This document shows, in pieces, positions 1 through 8,565 of a stretch of DNA of 64,000 bases. The DNA is taken from assembly GCF_007713685.1 (NCBI RefSeq), contig NZ_VMRJ01000006.1, positions 222,561 to 286,560 on the forward strand. The letters run 5' to 3'. The DNA comes from Hymenobacter setariae. GTDB taxonomy: Bacteria > Bacteroidota > Bacteroidia > Cytophagales > Hymenobacteraceae. The stretch's first letter is position 1; each line of letters opens with the position of its first letter. A program made the translations under genes and the position numbers. The notes under the pieces are model-generated. The model was not told the DNA's origin, did not search any database, and was given only the letters and a program-made list of their open reading frames with translations.

Positions 1-3000
1 CGTAGCTCACGGCTACGTTCTCAATGTCCCAGGGGTGCACCTTGGTTTGGGTGGGAGCGCGCTCCTTGCGCACGTTCAGCACCGAGATGCTGCGGCTAGT
101 GGTGCGGTCTACTACCAATTGCTTGTACTCGGCCTTGGCTTGGTCAGTCTGAAACTTGAGCAAGCTTTGCTCTAGCTTGGTGTCGGGGTCGAGAGGGTCG
201 TACTGCGGGGTGCTGATTTGGGTGCTGGCCTGCACCAGCACGGGCACCTTCAGGCGCAGAGCAGACGGTAAAAACTTATCGACGGCTACCGTGGCGTTGA
301 GGTCGCCGCGCACCACATCGCTGGTCGAGCGGGCCTGAGCCTTATCCTGCAAGCCCCCGAAGCCCACGCCCACAAACGAGCCTGTGGCTGTGATGTTGGC
401 TAGGTCGGCCAGTTTCACGTTTAGGCGGGCATTGGCCGCCCAGCCGCCCTGGTTTTCGAAATCAAACACCCGGAGTTCATCGGCCCATAAGCAGAAGGTT
501 TTTACACTGGTATTGCCAACTTTTACGGGGTTGAGCACACCTATCATACAGCCTTGCACCGCCGAAAAGTCGGGGTTGCCCAGGATAGTGATGTAAGCTG
601 TTTTTCCGCTGGGCAGCAGCACTTTCTTTATATAGGGCAGCGTGAGCGGCCAGCCACGCTGGTTGCGCTCAGCCTTGGCATCAATAAAGTCTTGGAAGGC
701 GATGTCTATGTTGTTGCTTTCGGGCCACACGTCAGTCTGAGCCGTTTGGCCAGCCGTCGTGAACGTGAGGGGCAGCGAGTACTCGTAGTAGTTCTGGGTG
801 TAGTCGGTGCCAATGCGCAAAAAGGCCCGTACACTGTCGCCTTCTTGCATGCTGCTCAGTGTATTGGGGTCTTGCGAGTCGGCGTGCAGGTACATGCGTA
901 AGCGCTTATAGCGCAGCATGTTGATAGTGATATTCTTATAAGCTGCCTTAGCATAGCCATCACGCAGTTCCTCCACGCATAGGCGCAGGCTCTGCTCATT
1001 TTGCTGGCGCGAAACCGACGACGAGCCGTACTCGATGTCGCGCGTAATACCAGGCGGCTGCACGTAGGGAATGGCGCCGCTGCTGGCGGCCGTGGTTAGG
1101 CCGTTTTCCTCTACGCTCACCGTCGACACGTTGAAGGTCTTGGCATCGGTTATCTGCGTAGTTAGGCCACTGTTAGGGTCAGAGATGCGACTCAGAAAGC
1201 GGCGCCACTGGTTGGCCACGAACTGCGGCTGCACCATGCGTAGTACTACCGGCTGCTCCCAGCCAGTGAGGTAGAAGCGCATGAAACGAATGTTCTTAAA
1301 GTCATTCGGTCCTCTGTTGCCTTGAATGCCGGTGTACTCACGCACTGGAATGCGAAACTGGTAATATGTCACCGTTTCGCCGGTAACCGTTCCCGTAGTA
1401 TTGGTAACGGGGGCCTCTACTTTGTCAATAATGTAGTTCTCCCCGATGTTAAGCTTGCCTGGGCGCAAATCCATGGTGTACTCATAGTACTGCTCCGAGT
1501 CTTGTACTACGTTGTCGCGGTTCAGGTCTTCTTTGTCGGGGTAAGCCGTGGAGCTGAGCTGCGAGTTTTCGGGCGAGTTGCCTTCGTAGTTGTCGTAGTC
1601 TTTGTAGCGACCTAGGAGCTGGACGTTGTTCTGAGTATAAAACGGGTCAAGGTGGTGGCGGAAGTCATCGGCCGCCGGGTCGTCAAACGCGTTAAAACCT
1701 CCTGGCTTGCCATTCCAAAAAACCTTCTCATCGACATTGCCGAAGCCATCCAAGCCCACATCTTGCAGAGCACGGGCGCCCGCAGCGGCGTTGAACGCAT
1801 CGGTCAAGAACTGCTGCGTAGTAACGCGGCCCCAGGCGGTGGGTTCTGTATTTTGTGTTGGGTCGGGGTCGGCCGGCGTAGGCAGGCCGTTCTCAAACTC
1901 GTGGCGGTTGCCGTCTTTCAGCGCATCTTCGCTCACATTGCCTAGGTTCAGGATAAACCGGCCACCGGGGTTTGTATCCGCATAATAGGGCGTGCTCGAA
2001 GCTGGGTCATCTATCCGGGTTAGTTCTCGATTGCTGGCCTTTGCAAAAGGGTCCAGCATCCAGAATTCTAAGTATTCGATGTTGGCATTGTCGAAGTCCG
2101 TGTCAAATGTGATACCTCGTGAAATGCCGCCGAAGCGGTTTGCATTGGCAGCGCCTGTGGTGTTGGCAAAGCGGCGGCCATTGCTATCTGAACGGTCAAG
2201 GCCGGTCGAGAAGTTATAGGGGCCGCGCTCGCCAGGGTAATAAGCTAGATCGAAGCTGTACTCATAGCCGTTGCCGGTAGTCCCTAGGTCCTTATTGGGA
2301 AATATCTCATTGCGAGGTATGCCACGCGTATAAAAGTTGCTGAGCGTAGCGTTCGAAATACCCGATGTGCCGTTGCCGCCTGTATAGTAGCTCTGGTCGA
2401 TGGTGTACCAGGCCAGCTTGCCGCGCTGGTAGTTACTAGCCAGCCCAGTAGCTGTGCCCAAAATGGGCGCGGGTGTGGCTGCCAGGCGCCAGGCCGGTAC
2501 CGAGGCCAGCCCGCCGAGGGTGTAGGGCGTGCGAGCATTTTCAAAGTCGTCGATGTAGCTCACGCCGTTTTCGCCGCGCCCCAGCTGGGCCCGGCCGGCA
2601 ATGAGTTTAGCCACTTCGCCCGTAAAGGCTACCGTCGATACCTCTTTGGTCGAGACGATGGGTAGCATGTCTACTAGCTTGGTCAGCACCCGGCTGTCTT
2701 TGCGGAAGCTCACGTCGCCGCCCAGCATGGTATTGTTAGCCGGTTCGTCGCCGATGTTCACGCGGTTGATGCCGGGAGCCTGGTTTTCTAGGATGTGCAT
2801 GGCCGTGAAGCCAAACAGCGCGTCCTTGTTAGCAGCGTAGTCGAGGCGAGTGCCCACCAGCTTGCGCGGCTGCACCTGCACCAAGGCGTTCTTCTCGAAA
2901 GCTATACGCAGCTCGTTGGCCGCGCTGAGATAAGCTGGGTTAAGAATTTTAACCTTAGCCTGGTCATAAAATACTTGGTAATCAACGCCCTCCGTTAGTA

Positions 3001-5281
3001 GCGTGCTGCCCGAGTACACCTTTACCGAGCCCTGCGCCACCCCAATGCCGGGCAGGCTGATTTCATCAGAGCCTGCCGCGCCTTGGAAGCGCCCACGCAG
3101 GAAAAACTTGTCTTTTACTTGCTGCTGTTGCGCATCGCTCTGCGTCTGGTTGTAGAGCGCCTGGTACACATACTTCTGCACCAGCGCCCGCTCAGAGGCC
3201 GCTACGGTAGCGTTGGTATTGGTCGTGTCAAACTGCGCCCGCAGGTAAGAGCCAAACGGCTGCACGCTTGGGAAAATTATCTTTCCTAGCTCCGGGTCAA
3301 TGGTGATACCCGGGAAAAAGTCGAAGTTGCCGTCGGCGTTGCGGTCGTTGTTGGCATTCACCCGGTCTAGCCCCAGCACCTGTATCAGCGGCGTATTCTG
3401 AATGCGCGCGCCTTCCTTCAGCGAAATCAAGTCTACGCCGGTGGCGTCGTCCTTGTAAATAATCTGAAGGTTAAAGTTGTCGCGGTTGAGCTGCGAAGCG
3501 TTCAGGGGATAGATGTTTTTCATCATCAAATCCCAGGCTGGCGTGTTGCGGGTGCGTAAGTTCGGGTTGAACTGGTTGAAGTTGAGACTCCTATCGTCGT
3601 AGGCTACGGTGCCCACACCGGGGTTGGTCGCCTTCAGCAGTTTCAGGAAGATTACTTGGTCCTGCGCTACGTTGCTGTACTCGTTTATCGTTTCGCCCAC
3701 CGTGTAGGTAGTGCCGTTGTAGATGTACGAGTAGCTGACGCCCAGCACTTGGTCGGGCAGCAGGGCAGTATTCAGGTTGATGTAGCCGAGCTGCGGATTG
3801 AAGGTGTACTCGCTGGGAGCCAGCTTGCGGGCGCGTACCCGCTCGTAGTCGAGGTTTTTAATCAGCGCTACCGTGCCCTGCGGGGTGGGCAGGCTACCTA
3901 GGTACTGCTCCACGTTCAGGTTGTCGCGGGCAGCCGCGCCACCATTCAGCAGCGCATTATATAGCGAGTTGCCGGGGTTGCGGGCAAAGGGCGCCCCCCC
4001 CACGGTCTGATTGAAAAACTGCGAGCGCAACGTACGGTCGCGCCGCGGCTCACCTAGGTCCATCAGGGCCACCACGTTGCGCAGGTTGTCGGTAGTGCGG
4101 TTATCGTTGGTCACGTACACCTCTAGGCGGGTGACGGTGATGCCGCTCTGCACCGTGGGCAAACCACGTAGGTTCTGGTCGTACTGGTCGCGGAAGTACT
4201 GGGCCAGGAAGAAGTGACGGTCGCGCTCGTACTGGCTGGCTTTGAGCTCGTAGGTGCGGCTTTGAGCACCGTTTTGCACCCGCACCTCGTCGGCCGAGCC
4301 GCGTAGTGTAGCCGCCACCGCCGTCACGCCCAGGCGTCCAAATTGTAACTGGGTTTTGATACCGAACAAGTTAGAGCCACCCGTTATCAACGAGTTGTTC
4401 AGCGGCATGCTCACGTTACCTAGGTCCAGCTTACGCAGGATGTCGGTAGGCTGCCCCACGTAGTCGAACTTCATCTGGTTGTCGAAGTCGAACGCTGCCT
4501 TAGTATCGTAGTTGAACGTGAGCTTGAGTTTGGTACCGACCGTACCGCTCAAGTTCAAGTTCATGTTCTGCTCAAAAATGAAGTCACCTACGCTCTGCTG
4601 GCGCAGAGTAAGGGCTGGGTTGCGGTTCGTGTTGAAGCGCGCACCAGCCTTGAGTGTGAGTGAGCCCGCCGGCCGAATGTCGATGTAGCGCCCACCAAAA
4701 ATGCGGTCGGCTACCGGCCCAATGTCAATCTTCGGAATGAGCCGCTGGGCCTGGGCCGAGCCGGGCTGCGCCCCAGTGCCCGCCACGCCGCCCTGGCTGC
4801 GTAAGCGATAGTAGTCGTTGATGGCCTGCCGCTCCTGAAACCGCAGCAGTTCTTCCCGCGTGATTTCGGTGGGGTCACGGTAGTCGATGTCGGTGCCCAC
4901 CGTTTCGCGCACGTCGTAGCGCTTGAGGCTGTCGTCGGGCGTCACCTTCACCTGCACGCTTTTGGGCAGGGGTAGTACCAGCGGCGAGCGCCGCCGCTGC
5001 GGCGAAAAGCGGCTGCCCGGTCGGTCTTGGGTGCGCACCCGCGGCCGGCGGCTGGGGCGGTAGCGGCCCGTGTCGGCCGGCGCGGTTTGAGCCGGTAGGC
5101 CTTGCATAGGCAACCCTAGCTGGCCCGCCCACGTAAACACCCCAACTGCTACGCGCGAGTGCCCCGCCGCCCCGGCCGAGCCCGCCCACGCCGCTGCCAT
5201 AAACACCGACGAGACCAAAGTGGTCGTCAGGATAGTGGCAGGCGTAAGTAATTTATAACCAGCAGATAGTAGAGACTTCAA
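1..5281 (-). CDS. sprA: SprA, T9SS outer-membrane translocon / gliding protein (C-terminus cut by window edge)
   Basis: About 1,760 codons of an open frame run off the left edge, so the C-terminus is missing; SprA proteins are usually about 2,400 residues. The reading frame gives long stretches typical of SprA, such as 'VGDFIFEQNMNLNLSGTVG' followed by 'KLKLTFNYDTKAAFDFDNQ' and 'LDLGNVSMPLNNSLITGGS'. SprA is the giant outer-membrane beta-barrel through which T9SS cargo leaves the cell and is needed for gliding in Flavobacterium. The start chosen is TTG at 5279-5281: no ATG exists between the upstream in-frame stop and the signal-peptide-like N-terminus (MKSLLSAGYKLLTPATIL then a hydrophobic stretch). 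It lies downstream of ruvA on the same strand, the order seen in other gliding Bacteroidota. Identity is secure; the TTG start is inferred. Confidence 0.93.
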   Translation of the reverse strand, partial: MKSLLSAGYKLLTPATILTTTLVSSVFMAAAWAGSAGAAGHSRVAVGVFTWAGQLGLPMQGLPAQTAPADTGRYRPSRRPRVRTQDRPGSRFSPQRRRSPLVLPLPKSVQVKVTPDDSLKRYDVRETVGTDIDYRDPTEITREELLRFQERQAINDYYRLRSQGGVAGTGAQPGSAQAQRLIPKIDIGPVADRIFGGRYIDIRPAGSLTLKAGARFNTNRNPALTLRQQSVGDFIFEQNMNLNLSGTVGTKLKLTFNYDTKAAFDFDNQMKFDYVGQPTDILRKLDLGNVSMPLNNSLITGGSNLFGIKTQLQFGRLGVTAVAATLRGSADEVRVQNGAQSRTYELKASQYERDRHFFLAQYFRDQYDQNLRGLPTVQSGITVTRLEVYVTNDNRTTDNLRNVVALMDLGEPRRDRTLRSQFFNQTVGGAPFARNPGNSLYNALLNGGAAARDNLNVEQYLGSLPTPQGTVALIKNLDYERVRARKLAPSEYTFNPQLGYINLNTALLPDQVLGVSYSYIYNGTTYTVGETINEYSNVAQDQVIFLKLLKATNPGVGTVAYDDRSLNFNQFNPNLRTRNTPAWDLMMKNIYPLNASQLNRDNFNLQIIYKDDATGVDLISLKEGARIQNTPLIQVLGLDRVNANNDRNADGNFDFFPGITIDPELGKIIFPSVQPFGSYLRAQFDTTNTNATVAASERALVQKYVYQALYNQTQSDAQQQQVKDKFFLRGRFQGAAGSDEISLPGIGVAQGSVKVYSGSTLLTEGVDYQVFYDQAKVKILNPAYLSAANELRIAFEKNALVQVQPRKLVGTRLDYAANKDALFGFTAMHILENQAPGINRVNIGDEPANNTMLGGDVSFRKDSRVLTKLVDMLPIVSTKEVSTVAFTGEVAKLIAGRAQLGRGENGVSYIDDFENARTPYTLGGLASVPAWRLAATPAPILGTATGLASNYQRGKLAWYTIDQSYYTGGNGTSGISNATLSNFYTRGIPRNEIFPNKDLGTTGNGYEYSFDLAYYPGERGPYNFSTGLDRSDSNGRRFANTTGAANANRFGGISRGITFDTDFDNANIEYLEFWMLDPFAKASNRELTRIDDPASSTPYYADTNPGGRFILNLGNVSEDALKDGNRHEFENGLPTPADPDPTQNTEPTAWGRVTTQQFLTDAFNAAAGARALQDVGLDGFGNVDEKVFWNGKPGGFNAFDDPAADDFRHHLDPFYTQNNVQLLGRYKDYDNYEGNSPENSQLSSTAYPDKEDLNRDNVVQDSEQYYEYTMDLRPGKLNIGENYIIDKVEAPVTNTTGTVTGETVTYYQFRIPVREYTGIQGNRGPNDFKNIRFMRFYLTGWEQPVVLRMVQPQFVANQWRRFLSRISDPNSGLTTQITDAKTFNVSTVSVEENGLTTAASSGAIPYVQPPGITRDIEYGSSSVSRQQNEQSLRLCVEELRDGYAKAAYKNITINMLRYKRLRMYLHADSQDPNTLSSMQEGDSVRAFLRIGTDYTQNYYEYSLPLTFTTAGQTAQTDVWPESNNIDIAFQDFIDAKAERNQRGWPLTLPYIKKVLLPSGKTAYITILGNPDFSAVQGCMIGVLNPVKVGNTSVKTFCLWADELRVFDFENQGGWAANARLNVKLADLANITATGSFVGVGFGGLQDKAQARSTSDVVRGDLNATVAVDKFLPSALRLKVPVLVQASTQISTPQYDPLDPDTKLEQSLLKFQTDQAKAEYKQLVVDRTTSRSISVLNVRKERAPTQTKVHPWDIENVAVSY

Positions 5282-5412
5282 GCAGATACGAAGGTTCGGC
5301 CCCGCCCTACCTAGGTAGGTGTCGCCGGGTTTAAGTAGATAAAGCTAACAGCCTAGGCAACAGCGCTTGCTGCCGCCTAGGCCTAGGTACTGGTAGCTGC
5401 CCGGCCGTTTGC
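5282..5412. other. ruvA-sprA intergenic spacer with four CCTAGG sites
   Basis: This 131-bp gap between two minus-strand genes contains four copies of the palindrome CCTAGG (5310, 5352, 5376, 5382), two of them overlapping by one or no bases. No clear TAnnTTTG promoter or terminator was seen, so sprA may be read from the ruvA transcript. Confidence 0.5.
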
Positions 5413-6018
5413 CTAGTGCGATTTAAGAGCAAATTTGATAAGCTCTTCCACGCTCAAGTCGTTGCCGTGCTTGTGCTGAATCTGGTCGAGCGTTTTCTCG
5501 GCTGCCGCTCGGGCAAACCCCAGCATTACCAGTGCCTGCAACGCTTCCTGGCGCTGGGTATTGTGCTGGCGAGCCAGTGGCACAGTGTCTACGCCGGCCT
5601 TAGCTAGCAGCTCGTCTTTGCGCAGCTTGTCCTTGAGGTCGAGTATTACGCGCTGCGCCGTTTTAGGCCCTACGCCCTTGATGCTTTGGATGGCGCGTAC
5701 ATCTTCATTCACGATGGCTTGGCGAATCTCGCCCACACCCATGCTGCTCACCATGATAATGCCCGTGCCCGGGCCGATGCCCGACACCGAAATCAGGTGC
5801 AGAAACAGCGCTTTCTCATTAGGGTCGAGAAAGCCATACAGCGTTTGTCCATCCTCCTTAATGTGCTGGTAGGTATAGACCTTAACTTTTTCGTCTTCAG
5901 CAGGCAACTTAGAGTAAGTAGCCAGCGAAATTTTTACTTCGTAGCCTACGCCACCGGTGTCGATGATGGCTTGAGTTGGGTCTTTATAGGCAAGTTTACC
6001 GTCTAGGTAGGCTATCAT
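5413..6018 (-). CDS. ruvA: Holliday junction branch migration complex subunit RuvA
   Basis: 201 residues, the usual RuvA length. RuvA tetramers bind four-way DNA junctions and load the RuvB motor during recombination repair. Domain I is the N-terminal OB fold (about 1-62, starting MIAYLDGKLAYKD). Domain II carries two helix-hairpin-helix motifs, 'SVSGIGPGTG' near 78 and 'SIKGVGPKTAQRVI' near 112. Domain III (about 155-201) is the flexible RuvB-contacting end, 'EALQALVMLGFARAAAEK'. It is on the same strand as sprA, 131 bp upstream of it, and downstream of maeB, an arrangement common in Bacteroidota. A TAttTTTG promoter-like element lies about 90 bp upstream of the ATG. Confidence 0.96.
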   Translation of the reverse strand: MIAYLDGKLAYKDPTQAIIDTGGVGYEVKISLATYSKLPAEDEKVKVYTYQHIKEDGQTLYGFLDPNEKALFLHLISVSGIGPGTGIIMVSSMGVGEIRQAIVNEDVRAIQSIKGVGPKTAQRVILDLKDKLRKDELLAKAGVDTVPLARQHNTQRQEALQALVMLGFARAAAEKTLDQIQHKHGNDLSVEELIKFALKSH

Positions 6019-6107
6019 AGCAGAGAATACTGGCGGTGGGCCGCCGAGGAAAAGTTGCTTGCCAAGCCTAAGTATGGCCTAGCAAGCGGTTCTTGGCTTT
6101 GTACTAT

Positions 6108-6115
6108 CAAAAATA
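6108..6115 (-). promoter_or_regulatory. Putative -7 element upstream of ruvA
   Basis: Minus strand reads TATTTTTG, matching the Bacteroidota -7 consensus TAnnTTTG, about 90 bp before the ruvA ATG. No TTG was found at the usual -33 spacing, so this is a half-match only. Confidence 0.4.
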
Positions 6116-6139
6116 AGCCCTAGGCGACCAAATACTAGC

Positions 6140-6180
6140 AAGGCGGCCCGAAAGCAAGCTGTCTGCTTTCGGGCCGCCTT
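6140..6180 (-). terminator. Terminator hairpin downstream of maeB
   Basis: A perfect 17-bp inverted repeat: arm 6140-6156 (AAGGCGGCCCGAAAGCA) and arm 6164-6180 with a 7-nt loop. It starts 36 bp after the maeB stop and lies before the ruvA promoter element. The U-tract is weak, so it could also stabilise the 3' end. Confidence 0.7.
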
Positions 6181-6215
6181 AATAAAATAGTAAAACGAGG
6201 TTGTCTGCTACTGGC

Positions 6216-8486
6216 TTACAAGGCCTTACCGCCGCGCTGGGCGTCGGCCACCGCAATGGCCGTCATGTTCACAATCTCGCGTACACTAGCGCCCAACTGC
6301 AGAATGTGCACCGGCTTGCGCATGCCCATCAAGATAGGCCCGATTACCTCGGCGCCGCCGATTTCCTGCAACACTTTGTAGGCGATGTTGCCCGATTCTA
6401 CGTTGGGGAAAATCAGCGTGTTGGCGCCGCGCTCGGCCAGCGGCGAGAAGCCGTACTGCTCGCGTAGCAGCTCAGGATTGAGGGCTACGTTAGCTTGCAT
6501 TTCGCCGTCGATGAGTAGGTCGGGGTAGCGCTCCTTGGCCAAGGCCGTGGCGGTGCGCATCTTGTCGGGCAGCACGCCCGAATTCGAGCCAAAGTTGGAG
6601 TACGAAATAGCCGCCACGCGGGGCTCGGTGTCGAAAAACCGCACGGCCCGCGCCGTCAGGCCAATGATGCCTACCAGCTCTTCAGCGGTGGGGTTAATGT
6701 TCACCGTGGTATCGGCAAAGAAGAACGGCCCGCGGCGGTTCTGAATGATGTACATCGAGGCCACCCGGCTCACGCCTTCGGCCGGCCCAATTACTTGCAG
6801 CGCCGGCACAATGCTCTTGCCATAGTCTTTGGTGAAGCCGGTGATGCAAGCGTCGGCTGCGCCAGTTTCGACCATCATGGCGGCGTAGTAGTTGCGCTCG
6901 CGCATCAGGCGCTTGCCTTCGTAGAGCGTGATGCCCCGGCGCTGGCGCTTCTGGTACAGCAACTCGGCGTATTCGTGGCGCTTCTCATCATTCTGCAAAA
7001 TGTCGAGAATCTCGCAGCCTTCGAGGTCGATGTTATTCTCCTGGGCAATTGCCTTGATACGGTCTTCCGGCCCTAGCAAGATGGGGTGGGCGATGTTCTC
7101 ATCGCGCACAATCTGGGCCGCTTTGAGAATTTTGTAGTTATCAGCCTCGGCAAACACCACGCGGCGCGGGCCCGAGCGGGCTGCCGACGTAATGCGGTTC
7201 ATCAGCTTCTGGTTGACCCCTAGGCGGGCGCGCAGCTCGTCTTCGTAGGCCTGCCAGTCGGTGATGTCGCGGCGGGCTACACCGCTTTCCATAGCCGCCT
7301 TGGCCACGGCCGGCGACAGTGTAGTGATGAGGCGCGGGTCGAGGGGCTTTGGAATGAGGTAGGCGCGGCCGAAAGCCAGCGTGTTATCGCCGTAAGCCTT
7401 ATTCACCATGTCGGGCACCGGCTCCTTGCTCAGCTCGGCCAGAGCGTGCACGGCGGCCAGCTTCATGGCCTCGTTGATTTCGGTAGCGCGCACGTCCAAG
7501 GCTCCCCGGAAAATGTAGGGGAAGCCCAGCACGTTGTTTACCTGGTTGGGGTGGTCCGAGCGGCCGGTGGCCATAATCAGGTCGGGCCGGGTGCTCATCG
7601 CTAGGTCGTAGCTGATTTCGGGGTCGGGGTTAGCCAACGCAAACACGATGGGGTTGTCGGCCATCGTCAGCAGTAGCTCGGGCGGCAGCACGTTGGCCGC
7701 CGACAGACCTAGAAACACGTCGGCACCTTGCAGCGCCTCGGCCATTGTGCTAATGGGCCGGTGGGTGGCAAAGCGCATCTGCATGTCGGCCAAGTTGGTG
7801 CGGCCGGGATTGATGATGCCGTCTTTGTCAAAGACAACCACGTTTTCGAGCTTGACGCCTAGCTCTAGGTACAGGCGTAGGCACGAAACCGCTGCGGCAC
7901 CCGCGCCGCTCACCACCAGCTGAATCTCGTCTATCTTCTTGCCCACGATTTCCAGTGCGTTCAGCAGGGCGGCCGATGTGATGATGGCCGTGCCGTGCTG
8001 GTCGTCGTGCATCAGCGGAATGTTCATTTTCTCTCGCAGCTCGGTTTCGATGCGGAAGCACTCCGGCGCCTTGATATCCTCCAAGTTGATGCCGCCAAAC
8101 GTGGGCTCTAGGGCCTTCACGATGCGGATAAACTCGTCAGGGTCCTGCGCGTCAATCTCAATATCAAAGCAATCAATACCCGCGAACTTCTTGAACAGTA
8201 CGCCTTTGCCTTCCATCACGGGCTTCGACGCGGCCGGCCCAATGTTACCTAGGCCGAGCACGGCCGTGCCGTTGGAGATAACCGCTACTAGGTTGCCCTT
8301 GGCGGTGTACTTGTACACATCGTCAGGATTTTTGGCGATTTCCTTGCAGGGCTCGGCTACGCCCGGCGAGTAGGCCAGCGCTAGGTCGAGCTGGGTGCTC
8401 ACGGGCTTGGTGGGTACTACCTCGATTTTGCCCTGGGGGCTAAGCTCGTGGTAGGCGAGCGCGTCTTGCGGATTGATTTTGAGCAT
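6216..8486 (-). CDS. maeB: NADP-dependent malic enzyme with phosphotransacetylase-like C-domain (MaeB type)
   Basis: 756 residues, typical of the MaeB two-domain enzyme that converts malate to pyruvate and CO2 with reduction of NADP. The N-terminal malic domain (about 1-420) shows 'LALAYSPGVAEPCKEIAKN', 'KGNLVAVISNGTAVLGLG' and 'PLMHDDQHGTAI'. The C-terminal part (about 435-756) resembles phosphate acetyl/butyryltransferase ('RRVVFAEADNYKILKAAQ', 'VESGNIAYKVLQEIGGAE'), a domain thought to be regulatory (acetyl-CoA) in related enzymes. It ends 36 bp before a strong hairpin. A TAATTTTG promoter element lies about 55 bp upstream of the ATG, right against the terminator hairpin of the preceding gene. 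Confidence 0.95.
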   Translation of the reverse strand: MLKINPQDALAYHELSPQGKIEVVPTKPVSTQLDLALAYSPGVAEPCKEIAKNPDDVYKYTAKGNLVAVISNGTAVLGLGNIGPAASKPVMEGKGVLFKKFAGIDCFDIEIDAQDPDEFIRIVKALEPTFGGINLEDIKAPECFRIETELREKMNIPLMHDDQHGTAIITSAALLNALEIVGKKIDEIQLVVSGAGAAAVSCLRLYLELGVKLENVVVFDKDGIINPGRTNLADMQMRFATHRPISTMAEALQGADVFLGLSAANVLPPELLLTMADNPIVFALANPDPEISYDLAMSTRPDLIMATGRSDHPNQVNNVLGFPYIFRGALDVRATEINEAMKLAAVHALAELSKEPVPDMVNKAYGDNTLAFGRAYLIPKPLDPRLITTLSPAVAKAAMESGVARRDITDWQAYEDELRARLGVNQKLMNRITSAARSGPRRVVFAEADNYKILKAAQIVRDENIAHPILLGPEDRIKAIAQENNIDLEGCEILDILQNDEKRHEYAELLYQKRQRRGITLYEGKRLMRERNYYAAMMVETGAADACITGFTKDYGKSIVPALQVIGPAEGVSRVASMYIIQNRRGPFFFADTTVNINPTAEELVGIIGLTARAVRFFDTEPRVAAISYSNFGSNSGVLPDKMRTATALAKERYPDLLIDGEMQANVALNPELLREQYGFSPLAERGANTLIFPNVESGNIAYKVLQEIGGAEVIGPILMGMRKPVHILQLGASVREIVNMTAIAVADAQRGGKAL

Positions 8487-8509
8487 GGTGGGAAGTTAGA
8501 CCAAACAGA

Positions 8510-8536
8510 AACGGCCGCGAACCAATCGCGGCCGTT
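8510..8536 (-). terminator. Hairpin between the lytic transglycosylase gene and maeB
   Basis: Perfect 11-bp stem: AACGGCCGCGA (8510-8520) and TCGCGGCCGTT (8526-8536), loop of 5. On the minus strand it is followed by TTCTGTTTGG, a weak U-rich tail. It sits 30 bp after the upstream gene's stop and is best read as its terminator, but the maeB promoter element starts only 4 bp away, so the hairpin would also lie at the very 5' end of maeB mRNA. Confidence 0.65.
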
Positions 8537-8539
8537 CGG

Positions 8540-8547
8540 CAAAATTA
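8540..8547 (-). promoter_or_regulatory. Putative maeB -7 element
   Basis: Minus strand TAATTTTG, a full match to TAnnTTTG, about 55 bp before the maeB ATG. No TTG is present at the -33 position. Predicted transcription start falls inside the adjoining hairpin. Confidence 0.5.
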
Positions 8548-8565
8548 CACTTTATTCGGCGGGCG

